Shown here: positions 1 through 6,333 of the stretch, one piece after another | Position numbering within the stretch: position 1 is the stretch's first letter | Layout of the letters: each line of letters starts with the position of its first letter | Translations under genes and position numbers: made by a program | The notes under the pieces: generated by a model | Seen by the model: the letters and a program-made list of their open reading frames with translations, nothing else | The model's database searches: none | Told to the model about the DNA's origin: nothing | NCBI GenBank assembly: GCA_020354155.1 | Contig: CP070644.1 | Span: 2,214,602 to 2,229,288, forward strand | Length of the DNA stretch: 14,687 bases | Direction: 5' to 3' | DNA from: Nitrospiraceae bacterium | Lineage (GTDB): Bacteria > Nitrospirota > Thermodesulfovibrionia > UBA6902

Positions 1-2
1 AT

Positions 3-416
3 ATCAGTCTTGATGAACTCAATACTCTGAAGAAGGGGATAAAAGACGGAACGGTTCACCCCAAAAAGGCGAAAGAGGCCCTTGCCCTGGAACTTGCAGA
101 AAGATATTGGGATGAAACTGCTGCCAGGACAGCACAAGAGGAGTTTGAGACTGTTTTTAAAGCCAAGGGCCTGCCCGACGACATACCTGTCATAACCCTT
201 GATAGTGATGAGCGGGAAGTATGGCTGCCAAAGGTGATGAAAGAATCTGGACTGGCCAAAAGTACGGGGGAGGCAATGCGTCTTATAAAACAGGGCGGTG
301 TCAGCGTCAATAATATTAAGTGGGCAGACCCGGACAAAAAGCTCCCTGCAAGGGAGGACCATCTTATAAAAGTGGGGAAAAGACGGTTTGTAAAGTTAGT
401 GCCTGCTTCTCATTAA
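3..416 (+). CDS. tyrS: Tyrosyl-tRNA synthetase, C-terminal part (5' end outside the window)
   Basis: This open frame runs in from the left edge and ends at TAA after 137 visible residues. The last 65 or so residues form an S4-type RNA-binding domain: a helix with VMKESGLAKSTGEAMRLI, then the turn QGGVSVNN and a closing strand with KVGKRRFVKLV. The residues before it (HPKKAKEALALELAERYW, then a segment rich in acidic residues) match the end of the anticodon-binding region of bacterial tyrosyl-tRNA synthetases, which charge tRNA-Tyr in the cytoplasm. The catalytic Rossmann fold and the KMSKS loop are outside the window, so the assignment rests on the tail alone. A generic S4 protein is the alternative, but the upstream residues favour TyrS. 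Confidence 0.9.
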   Translation: MSLDELNTLKKGIKDGTVHPKKAKEALALELAERYWDETAARTAQEEFETVFKAKGLPDDIPVITLDSDEREVWLPKVMKESGLAKSTGEAMRLIKQGGVSVNNIKWADPDKKLPAREDHLIKVGKRRFVKLVPASH

Positions 417-474
417 TGCCTCTTTTTTAAATAAATAAAGTTTGCTCCGGGAATGATAGAGCTCATAGACATTA

Positions 475-512
475 TTGAAGTTTTGATTATAATGATTGTA
501 TAGTACGATAAT
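475..512 (+). promoter_or_regulatory. Possible sigma70-type promoter for the OmpA-family lipoprotein gene
   Basis: Two overlapping candidates lie in the AT-rich gap after tyrS. One is TTGAAG (475-480) with TATAGT (499-504), spacer 18. The other is TTGATT (483-488) with GATAAT (507-512), also spacer 18. Either would give a leader of about 30-40 nt before the ATG at 551. No hairpin terminator is visible after tyrS. This is a pattern match only. Confidence 0.35.
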
Positions 513-550
513 CGGACTGACTATAAACAATTCGTTACACAGGAGGGTCC

Positions 551-1243
551 ATGCATAATCATTTATACGGAAGAACATACAGTATGACAAAGGTTATTGC
601 CTTACTGAGTATTATTGGCATATTTCTGCTTACATCGTGTGCTGCTCAGAACAAGACACAGAAGGGTGCCCAGTACGGTGCCGGAGGCGGTGCAATAGCA
701 GGAGCGCTTATTGGCCAGTTAATCGGGGGAAATACGGAATCGACACTCATTGGCGCTGCAATCGGAGCTGCTGTGGGAGGTGCAACCGGTGCCGGCGTTG
801 GTAAGATGATGGATAATCAGGAGCGGGATATGCGGCAGGCACTGGCAAATTCAGAAGCTGCAGCAGTTCGTCGTGAAGGAAATCTGCTTGCTATCACTTT
901 AAAGGGAGATGTTACCTTTGACCATAATTCTGCCATGGTGCGTCCGGGACTCTATCCGGAAGTTGACCGTATTGCCAACGTCATGGTGCAGTATCCTGAG
1001 ACAGTTATCAGGGTGGAAGGACATACTGACAGCACCGGGACAGAGCAGTATAATCTTGATCTTGCTGCCAGACGGGCTGCAGCGGTCAAGGAGTTAATTG
1101 TGCAGAAAGGTGTCAGTTCTTCCAGGATAGAGACCGTTACCTATGGAGAGACGCGGCCAGTCGCAACGAATGAGACAGAGTCGGGAAGACAGATGAACCG
1201 CCGTGTTGAAATAATGATTGCGCCGAGCAACTATTCAGGGTAG
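551..1243 (+). CDS. Outer-membrane lipoprotein with glycine zipper and OmpA-type peptidoglycan-binding domain
   Basis: The 230-residue protein begins with a hydrophobic signal segment (about 13-28) ending in the lipobox LLTSC, so Cys30 should be lipidated. Ala at +2 rather than Asp is compatible with outer-membrane sorting. Residues 39-86 are a glycine zipper region (GAGGGAIAGALIG, IGAAIGAAVGG), often membrane-inserting. Residues 112-224 are an OmpA C-terminal domain with VEGHTD (D160), the RR pair at 174-175, YGETRPVATN and NRRVEI; D160 and R175 correspond to the family's diaminopimelate-binding residues. The layout resembles YiaD-type proteins that tether the outer membrane to peptidoglycan. 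The start at 551 has a strong AGGAGG at 541-546; an internal ATG at 584 would give a shorter, more typical signal peptide and cannot be excluded. It has its own promoter region and is convergent with the next gene. Confidence 0.9.
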   Translation: MHNHLYGRTYSMTKVIALLSIIGIFLLTSCAAQNKTQKGAQYGAGGGAIAGALIGQLIGGNTESTLIGAAIGAAVGGATGAGVGKMMDNQERDMRQALANSEAAAVRREGNLLAITLKGDVTFDHNSAMVRPGLYPEVDRIANVMVQYPETVIRVEGHTDSTGTEQYNLDLAARRAAAVKELIVQKGVSSSRIETVTYGETRPVATNETESGRQMNRRVEIMIAPSNYSG

Positions 1244-1286
1244 TGAAGGTTTTGCAACTGCATGGCTGTAGAGGAAATAAAGTAGT

Positions 1287-2228
1287 CTATGTAGCGCTTG
1301 TTATCTGATCATAGAACTGAGTAACCTTGTTCTTTTCCTTTGATTCCATATGAGCCATGGCAGTGCGCGGGTGCTGGTTCATGGTGCCCGTTATCATATA
1401 CGGAATATAGTATCCCCAGTCTATTTTTTCTGCCCAGGGCAGGATCTCATCCTCAATTGCTTCAATGAGGGGCCGCACTTTAAATTTGGGATTTTTCAGG
1501 AAGGATATAAGCAGTTCCAGGGGACAGTTGCCTGCTCCCCGCCCAATACCATATAAGCTGCCATCAAGGTAATTGATGCCGGCGATGATAGCTGCTATTG
1601 TATTGGCAAAGGCAAGTTGCTGGTTGTTATGGCAGTGGATCCCGATTGTTTTGCCGGGCAGCCGCTCCATGTATTTCCTTGCTAGGGACTCAATGTCTTC
1701 AGAGTAGAAAGATCCAAAGCTGTCAACAACATAAATAACCGGCACCCTGCATTTGGAAAGATCATCGAGGGCTTCATCCAGTTCACGCAAACCGACGGTA
1801 GAAACTGCCATAACATTGATGGTAGTCTCATACCCCTTGTCAATGCAGTGATGAGCCAGATCAATGGCAGCATCCACCTGATGGGCATAACAGGCAACAC
1901 GGATCATGTCAAGGGAGCTGTCAGTCTTCTGCGGGATGTCCCCATAATCAATACGGCCTATGTCAGCCATTGCTGAAAGTTTTATCTTTTTCTCACTGTC
2001 ACCGATAATACGCTTGACATCATCTTCTGCACAAAATTTCCATGGACCCACTTCATCTCTCGAAAAAGAGGACTCTGAGCTCAGATACCCTATTTCCATG
2101 TAATCAACGCCGGCTTCTGTCAGGGCACTGTATACCTTGCAGACAAAGGAGTCATCGAATTGCCACTTATTCATTAAGCCACCGTCACGGACGGAGCAAT
2201 CTATAACTTTAATTTCCGGTCTGTACAT
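1287..2228 (-). CDS. HMGL/DmpG-type aldolase (4-hydroxy-2-oxovalerate aldolase-like), substrate unknown
   Basis: A 313-residue TIM-barrel protein of the HMGL-like (pyruvate carboxyltransferase) family. Visible motifs are DCSVRDGG (10-17) with R14 and D15, HCHNN (198-202) and GIGRGAGNCP (227-236). D15, H198 and H200 fit the divalent-metal ligands of DmpG-type aldolases, which split or form bonds using pyruvate enolate. It lacks the C-terminal regulatory domain of isopropylmalate synthase and is shorter than DmpG (about 345), so the segment that contacts the acetaldehyde dehydrogenase partner may be missing; no such dehydrogenase is nearby. The start at 2228 is supported by AAGGAG eight bases upstream. 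It lies 52 nt downstream of the KDPG-aldolase-like gene and likely shares its transcript; manC is upstream of both. An acyl-transferring synthase or a polysaccharide-locus aldolase is possible; substrate cannot be read from sequence. Confidence 0.82.
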   Translation of the reverse strand: MYRPEIKVIDCSVRDGGLMNKWQFDDSFVCKVYSALTEAGVDYMEIGYLSSESSFSRDEVGPWKFCAEDDVKRIIGDSEKKIKLSAMADIGRIDYGDIPQKTDSSLDMIRVACYAHQVDAAIDLAHHCIDKGYETTINVMAVSTVGLRELDEALDDLSKCRVPVIYVVDSFGSFYSEDIESLARKYMERLPGKTIGIHCHNNQQLAFANTIAAIIAGINYLDGSLYGIGRGAGNCPLELLISFLKNPKFKVRPLIEAIEDEILPWAEKIDWGYYIPYMITGTMNQHPRTAMAHMESKEKNKVTQFYDQITSAT

Positions 2229-2280
2229 GTTTATTCTCCTTCATTTATTAATATGCTGGATCAGGAGCTCATATTATAGA

Positions 2281-2901
2281 TTATTTGTCCGGATGAGAGC
2301 AAAGGGCAACAAAGGTCCGTACACTTTCAGAGAGTTGATCAAGATTGCTGTCCATCAGGGCTCTCCGGCCAAAAAGAGCTGTGCTTGCTGCAACTGCCTG
2401 TACTCCTGCAGCAAAATAGTCACCAATATTGTCGCGAGTCACCCCCCCGACTGCAACGAGCGGTATTGTATCAAAGGGCCCGCGAAGTTCGCGAATATAC
2501 CGGGGGCCGAACAGGGAAGCGGGAAATACCTTTACCATATCTGCACCGGCTGACCAGGCCCTGTATACTTCTGTTGGTGTACAGGCCCCTGCGATTACAG
2601 GGACTGATTGCGATCTCGCATATGCGATGACCTCTATATCTGTATTGGGAGTAACAAGGAACATTGCGCCTGAGCCAACGGCCTCTTTTGCTTCTTCAAG
2701 ATTCCGGATAGTCCCCATACCCAGCAGTTTCCCTGCTGGAAGACCGGCGATGCCTGACGATACGATCTTTGCTGCCCCAGCGGTGTTCATAGTGATCTCA
2801 ATTGCCTGCAGGCCTGAGGCAAAGGAGGTCTCCATCACCCTTCTGAAAAAATCAGGGGCTACTCCTCGCAGGATACCTATGACCGGGACTGTTAAGTTCA
2901 T
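2281..2901 (-). CDS. eda: KDPG/KHG aldolase family protein (2-dehydro-3-deoxy-phosphogluconate / 4-hydroxy-2-oxoglutarate aldolase)
   Basis: This 206-residue protein matches the class I KDPG aldolase fold throughout. It has ILRG near the N terminus (R12), EITMNT with the catalytic Glu35, GMGTI (61-65), FLVTPN (81-86), GACTPTE (105-111), VKVFPAS with the Schiff-base Lys124, and VAVGGV (149-154) in the phosphate-binding turn. The family cleaves 2-keto-3-deoxy-6-phosphogluconate or related 2-keto acids to pyruvate plus an aldehyde. Length is normal. No Entner-Doudoroff dehydratase is in the window, so use in another sugar-acid pathway is possible. The ATG at 2901 has no clear ribosome binding site. 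It sits between manC (230 nt upstream, gap filled by a palindromic repeat) and an HMGL-type aldolase 52 nt downstream. Confidence 0.88.
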   Translation of the reverse strand: MNLTVPVIGILRGVAPDFFRRVMETSFASGLQAIEITMNTAGAAKIVSSGIAGLPAGKLLGMGTIRNLEEAKEAVGSGAMFLVTPNTDIEVIAYARSQSVPVIAGACTPTEVYRAWSAGADMVKVFPASLFGPRYIRELRGPFDTIPLVAVGGVTRDNIGDYFAAGVQAVAASTALFGRRALMDSNLDQLSESVRTFVALCSHPDK

Positions 2902-2954
2902 GGTGTTTGAAATATAATGAATTCCTATAAAAAGCCGTTCTGTTGAATATGATC

Positions 2955-3051
2955 GTCATTTCGAGCCTGCCTACCGGCAGGCAGGCAAAGCGAGAAATCT
3001 AAGGCGTTGGAATACATATAAGATTTCTCCTCGTAAAGGAATCGAAATGAC
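2955..3051. repeat. Dispersed palindromic repeat, 'ATTTC' version
   Basis: The outer arms GTCATTTCGA (2955-2964) and TCGAAATGAC (3042-3051) pair perfectly over 10 bp. The inner arms GAGAAATCT (2992-3000) and AGATTTCTC (3021-3029) pair over 9 bp. The short words ATTTC (2958-2962), GAAAT (2994-2998), ATTTC (3023-3027) and GAAAT (3044-3048) alternate, so the element can fold as one nested structure or as two tandem hairpins. It fills most of the gap between manC and the KDPG-aldolase-like gene. A related copy lies at 10694-10769. Similar GTCATTTCGA and GTCATTGCGA elements are common interspersed repeats in many environmental bacterial genomes. Confidence 0.85.
2965..2986. repeat. GC-rich palindrome nested inside the dispersed repeat
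   Basis: GCCTGCC (2965-2971) and GGCAGGC (2976-2982) pair perfectly around a four-base TACC loop, followed by a further AGGC. It occupies the loop of the left half of the surrounding repeat and has no counterpart in the copy at 10694-10769, which has an unrelated small hairpin there. It may be a separate mini-repeat lodged in a larger one. Confidence 0.7.
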
Positions 3052-3131
3052 AATACATTACGTGCGCAAGGTGTTTTCTGACAGAACCGATTCAAATGCA
3101 CAAACGTCCAGGAGATGGTAAGGAACTGGCG

Positions 3132-4559
3132 TTACCCCCTGCCGAAATCGTCATCATAGCGTACGATGTCATCTTCTTCAAGGTAGTGTCCCATCTGGAC
3201 TTCGATGATGTGCAGGGGAATTCTTCCAGGGTTTTCCAGTCGGTGGCGGGTTGCCTTGGGGACAAAGGTAGATTCATTTTCTTTTAAGACGACAACATTA
3301 TCACCGTTCGTGATCCTGGCAGTTCCCTGGGCCACGATCCAGTGTTCACTTCTGTGGTAATGCATCTGCAGAGACAGTTTGGCTCCGGGATAGACGACTA
3401 TGCGTTTAATCTTACTCGAACTGTTTTCTTCGAGGATTGTATAGGTTCCCCATGGACGATAGACGGTTACATGGGACTTGTATTCTTTTCTCCCGTGACG
3501 TTTCAGATCCTGGACAATAGTCTTGACGTTTTTGCTCTGTTCAAGATCAGAAACAAAGACCGTATCAGGAGTTTCTACAATAACTATGTTCTGGAGGTCA
3601 TTGGCAACAACGAGCCGGTTGTCACCCCGTATAAAACAGTTCGTCGTATTCTGACAGATGACATCACCTTCGATAACATTCTCTCCGTCTCCCTTCGGAA
3701 GAAAGTCATAGAGTGACTTCCATGACCCAATGTCGCTCCAACCGAAATCAGAGGGAAGGACAACCCCCTTTTTTGTCTTTTCCATGATTGCATAATCAAT
3801 TGACTTGTCGGGCAGTTCCGAATAATCTGCCAGGGTAACCGCTCCTTTGGACACCATTGCCTGCAGGCTTTTGAGCATCTCCGGTTCAAAGGTCCTGAAC
3901 TCTTTCACAAGGGCAGATGCCTTGAAGGCAAACATTCCGCTGTTCCAGAAAAAATTGCCTGCCTTCAGATAGTTTTTTGCCGTTCTCTCATCGGGTTTTT
4001 CCACAAACCGCTTGATGGCCAATGCGCCGCCTTTGATTTTTTTTGCGCCCTCGATATACCCATATCCTGTCTCAGGGTAATCCGGTTGAATCCCGAAGGT
4101 TACAATGTAGTCTGCTTTTGCAAGGGAAATGGCGGTCTGCAATTGCTTGTGAAACTCCTCGAGGTCGCTGATGACATGGTCGGAGGGGAAGATCAGTATG
4201 ATGGCGTCTTTTTCTTTTTTCAGTATTTCAAGGACAGCAAGAAGAATGGCAGGAGCAGTGTTGCGACCGCACGGCTCAGCTATAACTTTATCTCCAGAAG
4301 GGATGTCAAGTTCCTCAAGGTGCCTTGCAATTTCAAAGAAATGGTCATCACCGCATACGATCCGGACATGAGCTGTCTTCAGAACCGGCGAAAGCCGCCT
4401 GATCGTATTCTGGACAAGGGAATCATCGCCGACGAGATTAACGAGCTGTTTCGGGTAGAGTTCCCGGGAGATAGGCCATAACCTGGAGCCTGAGCCGCCG
4501 GCTAAGAGTACAGGGTAGACGTTCAGTTCTTTTTTGGAAGTGCTTTTCTTTGCAGGCAT
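3132..4559 (-). CDS. manC: Mannose-1-phosphate guanylyltransferase / mannose-6-phosphate isomerase (type II, bifunctional)
   Basis: The 475-residue protein has the two-domain layout of ManC/AlgA/CpsB enzymes. The N-terminal nucleotidyltransferase carries LLAGGSGSRLWPISR (18-32) with YPKQL (35-39), AEPCGRNTAPAI (94-105), FPSDH (124-128), FVEKP (185-189) and FFWNSGMF (203-210). The C-terminal cupin is a type II phosphomannose isomerase: YRPWGTYT (367-374), then QMHYHRSEHW (398-407) with the metal-binding His residues and EHW motif. It would make GDP-mannose from mannose-6-phosphate via mannose-1-phosphate (with a phosphomannomutase) for surface polysaccharide or GDP-sugar synthesis. The start at 4559 is fixed by an in-frame TAA two codons upstream. 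A strong promoter lies just upstream. The N terminus has a short lysine/serine-rich extension of about 11 residues. Confidence 0.96.
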   Translation of the reverse strand: MPAKKSTSKKELNVYPVLLAGGSGSRLWPISRELYPKQLVNLVGDDSLVQNTIRRLSPVLKTAHVRIVCGDDHFFEIARHLEELDIPSGDKVIAEPCGRNTAPAILLAVLEILKKEKDAIILIFPSDHVISDLEEFHKQLQTAISLAKADYIVTFGIQPDYPETGYGYIEGAKKIKGGALAIKRFVEKPDERTAKNYLKAGNFFWNSGMFAFKASALVKEFRTFEPEMLKSLQAMVSKGAVTLADYSELPDKSIDYAIMEKTKKGVVLPSDFGWSDIGSWKSLYDFLPKGDGENVIEGDVICQNTTNCFIRGDNRLVVANDLQNIVIVETPDTVFVSDLEQSKNVKTIVQDLKRHGRKEYKSHVTVYRPWGTYTILEENSSSKIKRIVVYPGAKLSLQMHYHRSEHWIVAQGTARITNGDNVVVLKENESTFVPKATRHRLENPGRIPLHIIEVQMGHYLEEDDIVRYDDDFGRG

Positions 4560-4589
4560 AAATTAGATAATGATCACCTTTAATTTATT

Positions 4590-4619
4590 ATTATAGTTCT
4601 TCACGAAAAACAAGGTCAA
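4590..4619 (-). promoter_or_regulatory. Sigma70-type promoter for manC
   Basis: On the minus strand, TTGACC (4619-4614) is followed after an 18-nt spacer by a perfect TATAAT (4595-4590). Transcription would start near 4583, giving a leader of about 24 nt before the manC ATG. This separates manC and the genes after it from the upstream unknown gene. Confidence 0.7.
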
Positions 4620-4673
4620 ATTAAACAGAGTGGAAATAAATTTAGAGTATAGAGAGCCTTTATAAAGAAGAAT

Positions 4674-4982
4674 CTAACTTTCAACTCGCTTCCAGCATTC
4701 TTCGCTGTCAACATTCAGCGTCAGCATGTCTGATATCTGCTGTTCCGACGACGTTCCATCTTTACCCAGATTCTCAAGCAGTTCTCTTGAAATTTCAAAC
4801 ATACACATCCTGTCTTTCCTGATAAGCTGGAATTTGTAGGCTCTCCGGCTGAAAAAATAATAAATTCGGAAAATGATAATAGAGTTATCGATATCCTTTA
4901 TCTTTCTCGCAATAATCTCAAAGGAGGGCACATCCTTTTCTTCGACAATGGGATCATCGGGGTCATCAAGAGGGTCTACCAT
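4674..4982 (-). CDS. Small protein of unknown function (102 aa)
   Basis: I do not recognise this protein. The chosen ATG at 4982 has AAGGAG five bases upstream; a start six codons earlier (5000) has no such site and would bury the Shine-Dalgarno inside the gene. The first 20 residues are very acidic and proline-rich (MVDPLDDPDDPIVEEKD). The middle (about 23-66) alternates hydrophobic and basic residues (IIIFRIYYFFSRRAYKFQLI) and looks like a small alpha/beta fold, not a membrane segment. The C terminus is polar with Cys60 and Cys96. No signal peptide is visible. It has its own promoter (5019-5047) and lies between a CorC-like protein and manC with no evident functional tie to either. Good translation and transcription signals argue that it is real. 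Confidence 0.7.
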   Translation of the reverse strand: MVDPLDDPDDPIVEEKDVPSFEIIARKIKDIDNSIIIFRIYYFFSRRAYKFQLIRKDRMCMFEISRELLENLGKDGTSSEQQISDMLTLNVDSEECWKRVES

Positions 4983-5018
4983 ATGTGCTCCTTTTACCAT
5001 GTCCTGACATTAAAGACA

Positions 5019-5047
5019 ATTGTACAGGGATTTTATGCATTTGTCAC
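5019..5047 (-). promoter_or_regulatory. Sigma70-type promoter for the 102-residue unknown protein
   Basis: On the minus strand, GTGACA (5047-5042) and TACAAT (5024-5019) are separated by 17 nt, each matching the consensus at five of six positions. Transcription would start near 5012, about 30 nt before the ATG at 4982. Confidence 0.6.
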
Positions 5048-5065
5048 GAAAAAAAAGGCTGCAGA

Positions 5066-6328
5066 CTATAATTTGGTGATCTTCAGGCGGTCGATTTTCT
5101 TTCCGTCCATTTCAAGAATCAGAAACCTGAGGGCGTGAAACCGGAGCTGTTCCCCTGCCTTTGGGAGGTGGCCGAATAATCCAAAGACAAAACCGCCGAT
5201 GGTATGATAGTTTTCATCACTGAGATCAACGCCGACAAGTTCGTTAATCTCATCAATGCCCGTAGAGCCGGCGACGACAAAGGTGCTTTCATCCAGTATC
5301 TCCACTTCTTTTTCTGACTCAATGGCCTCAAATTCATCCTGCAAACTACCGACTATCTCCTCCATGATATCCTCGAGGGTAATCAGACCGGCAGTGCCCC
5401 CATGTTCGTCAGCCACAATGGCTATCTGAAATTTATTTTTCTGCATGTCATCGAGAAGTGCGGTGACCATTTTGCTTTCAGGTATGTAATATGCATCCCT
5501 GACAAAATCCTTGATCGGCACATTTGGGGAGATTGTCTCCTTCGCCATATTTCTTATAATGTCTTTGACATACAGAATTCCTGTTATGTTGTCCACCGTT
5601 TCCTTGATGACAGGATATCGTGAATAACCCTCTTCTGAAACGAGTGAAAGCACATCTGCAACGACGGCGTCTTCTGAGATGACAACCAGTTCGGTCCGCG
5701 GCACCATGGCTTCAGTGACTTTTTTATCTCCAAATTCAAAGACATTGTGAAGCATTTCCTTCTCTTCTTTTTCAATGGTGCCTTCTTCCTCACCGATCTT
5801 GATCATGGATTTCATCTCCTCTTCTGTGAGTAACTGAGGCGAGGGCTGTACCTCGCCGCCAATGATCCTGATCAGAGAATTAGAGATATTGTTGAATATG
5901 GAAACAAGAGGAGAAATAATCCTGATATACATTTCTATGGGCTTTGCCATTGCCAGGGAAATCTTTTCGGCATTCGTCACTGCAAAGGTCTTTGGAGCAA
6001 GCTCTCCGAAAATAACAGTCAGTATGGTCATGAACACCGTTGCGACCACGACTCCGATATCTTCCCCCAACAGGTGTATGGCCAGTGCAGTTCCAACGGA
6101 GGTGGCCAGAACAGTGAAGAGATTTCCAGAGAGTATGACAGCGCTGAAAAGACGGTCATGCTCATCACGGATCTTCTGGGCTATCTTTGCCTTTTCATTG
6201 CCTTTCTCAATCAGGTGGCGCAGCCTGAGTCTGTTCATCGAGATGAAAGCTACTTCGGAGCTTGAGAGAACAGCAATGAATATAATGCAGATGATGATAA
6301 TGAGAAAGCTTAAGGGGTCAGGGTCCAT
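5066..6328 (-). CDS. CNNM/CorC-HlyC family membrane protein (DUF21, CBS pair, transporter-associated domain)
   Basis: The 420-residue protein has an N-terminal DUF21/CNNM membrane domain with hydrophobic segments at about 7-27, 61-85, 91-112 and 125-150; the SSSEVAFISMNRLRLRHL and GELAPKTFA stretches are typical. A linker with EEEGTIEKEEKEMLHNVFEFGDKKV leads into two CBS motifs (about 205-260 and 270-330; MVPRTELV, YSRYPV, GGTAGLITLEDIMEEIVG). The last 80 residues are the CorC/HlyC domain (YHTIGGFVFG, LPKAGE). Family members are linked to Mg2+/Co2+ resistance or efflux; the older 'hemolysin' name is historical. The protein is full length. The gene starts 5 nt after the stop of the dehydrogenase gene, so it is probably co-transcribed with it, though a functional link is not obvious. 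Confidence 0.93.
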   Translation of the reverse strand: MDPDPLSFLIIIICIIFIAVLSSSEVAFISMNRLRLRHLIEKGNEKAKIAQKIRDEHDRLFSAVILSGNLFTVLATSVGTALAIHLLGEDIGVVVATVFMTILTVIFGELAPKTFAVTNAEKISLAMAKPIEMYIRIISPLVSIFNNISNSLIRIIGGEVQPSPQLLTEEEMKSMIKIGEEEGTIEKEEKEMLHNVFEFGDKKVTEAMVPRTELVVISEDAVVADVLSLVSEEGYSRYPVIKETVDNITGILYVKDIIRNMAKETISPNVPIKDFVRDAYYIPESKMVTALLDDMQKNKFQIAIVADEHGGTAGLITLEDIMEEIVGSLQDEFEAIESEKEVEILDESTFVVAGSTGIDEINELVGVDLSDENYHTIGGFVFGLFGHLPKAGEQLRFHALRFLILEMDGKKIDRLKITKL

Positions 6329-6333
6329 ATACT

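Noticed and set aside
1244..1286. Bidirectional terminator between the convergent lipoprotein and aldolase genes
   Set aside because: No stable hairpin with a T-run is visible on either strand in this 43-nt gap.
2429..2917. 162-aa plus-strand open frame opposite the KDPG-aldolase-like gene
   Set aside because: It is fully antisense to a gene with clear family motifs, has low-complexity Ala/Pro/Ser content and matches no family I know.
2902..3131. CRISPR-like array in the gap after manC
   Set aside because: The repeated words are arms of one inverted-repeat element, not direct repeats with unique spacers.
4983..5000. Upstream start for the 102-residue unknown protein
   Set aside because: The AAGGAG site lies inside this extension and is correctly spaced for the ATG at 4982.
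5066..6328. Hemolysin or virulence factor
   Set aside because: The family is often labelled hemolysin, but the DUF21/CBS/CorC-HlyC layout marks a metal-transport-related membrane protein.
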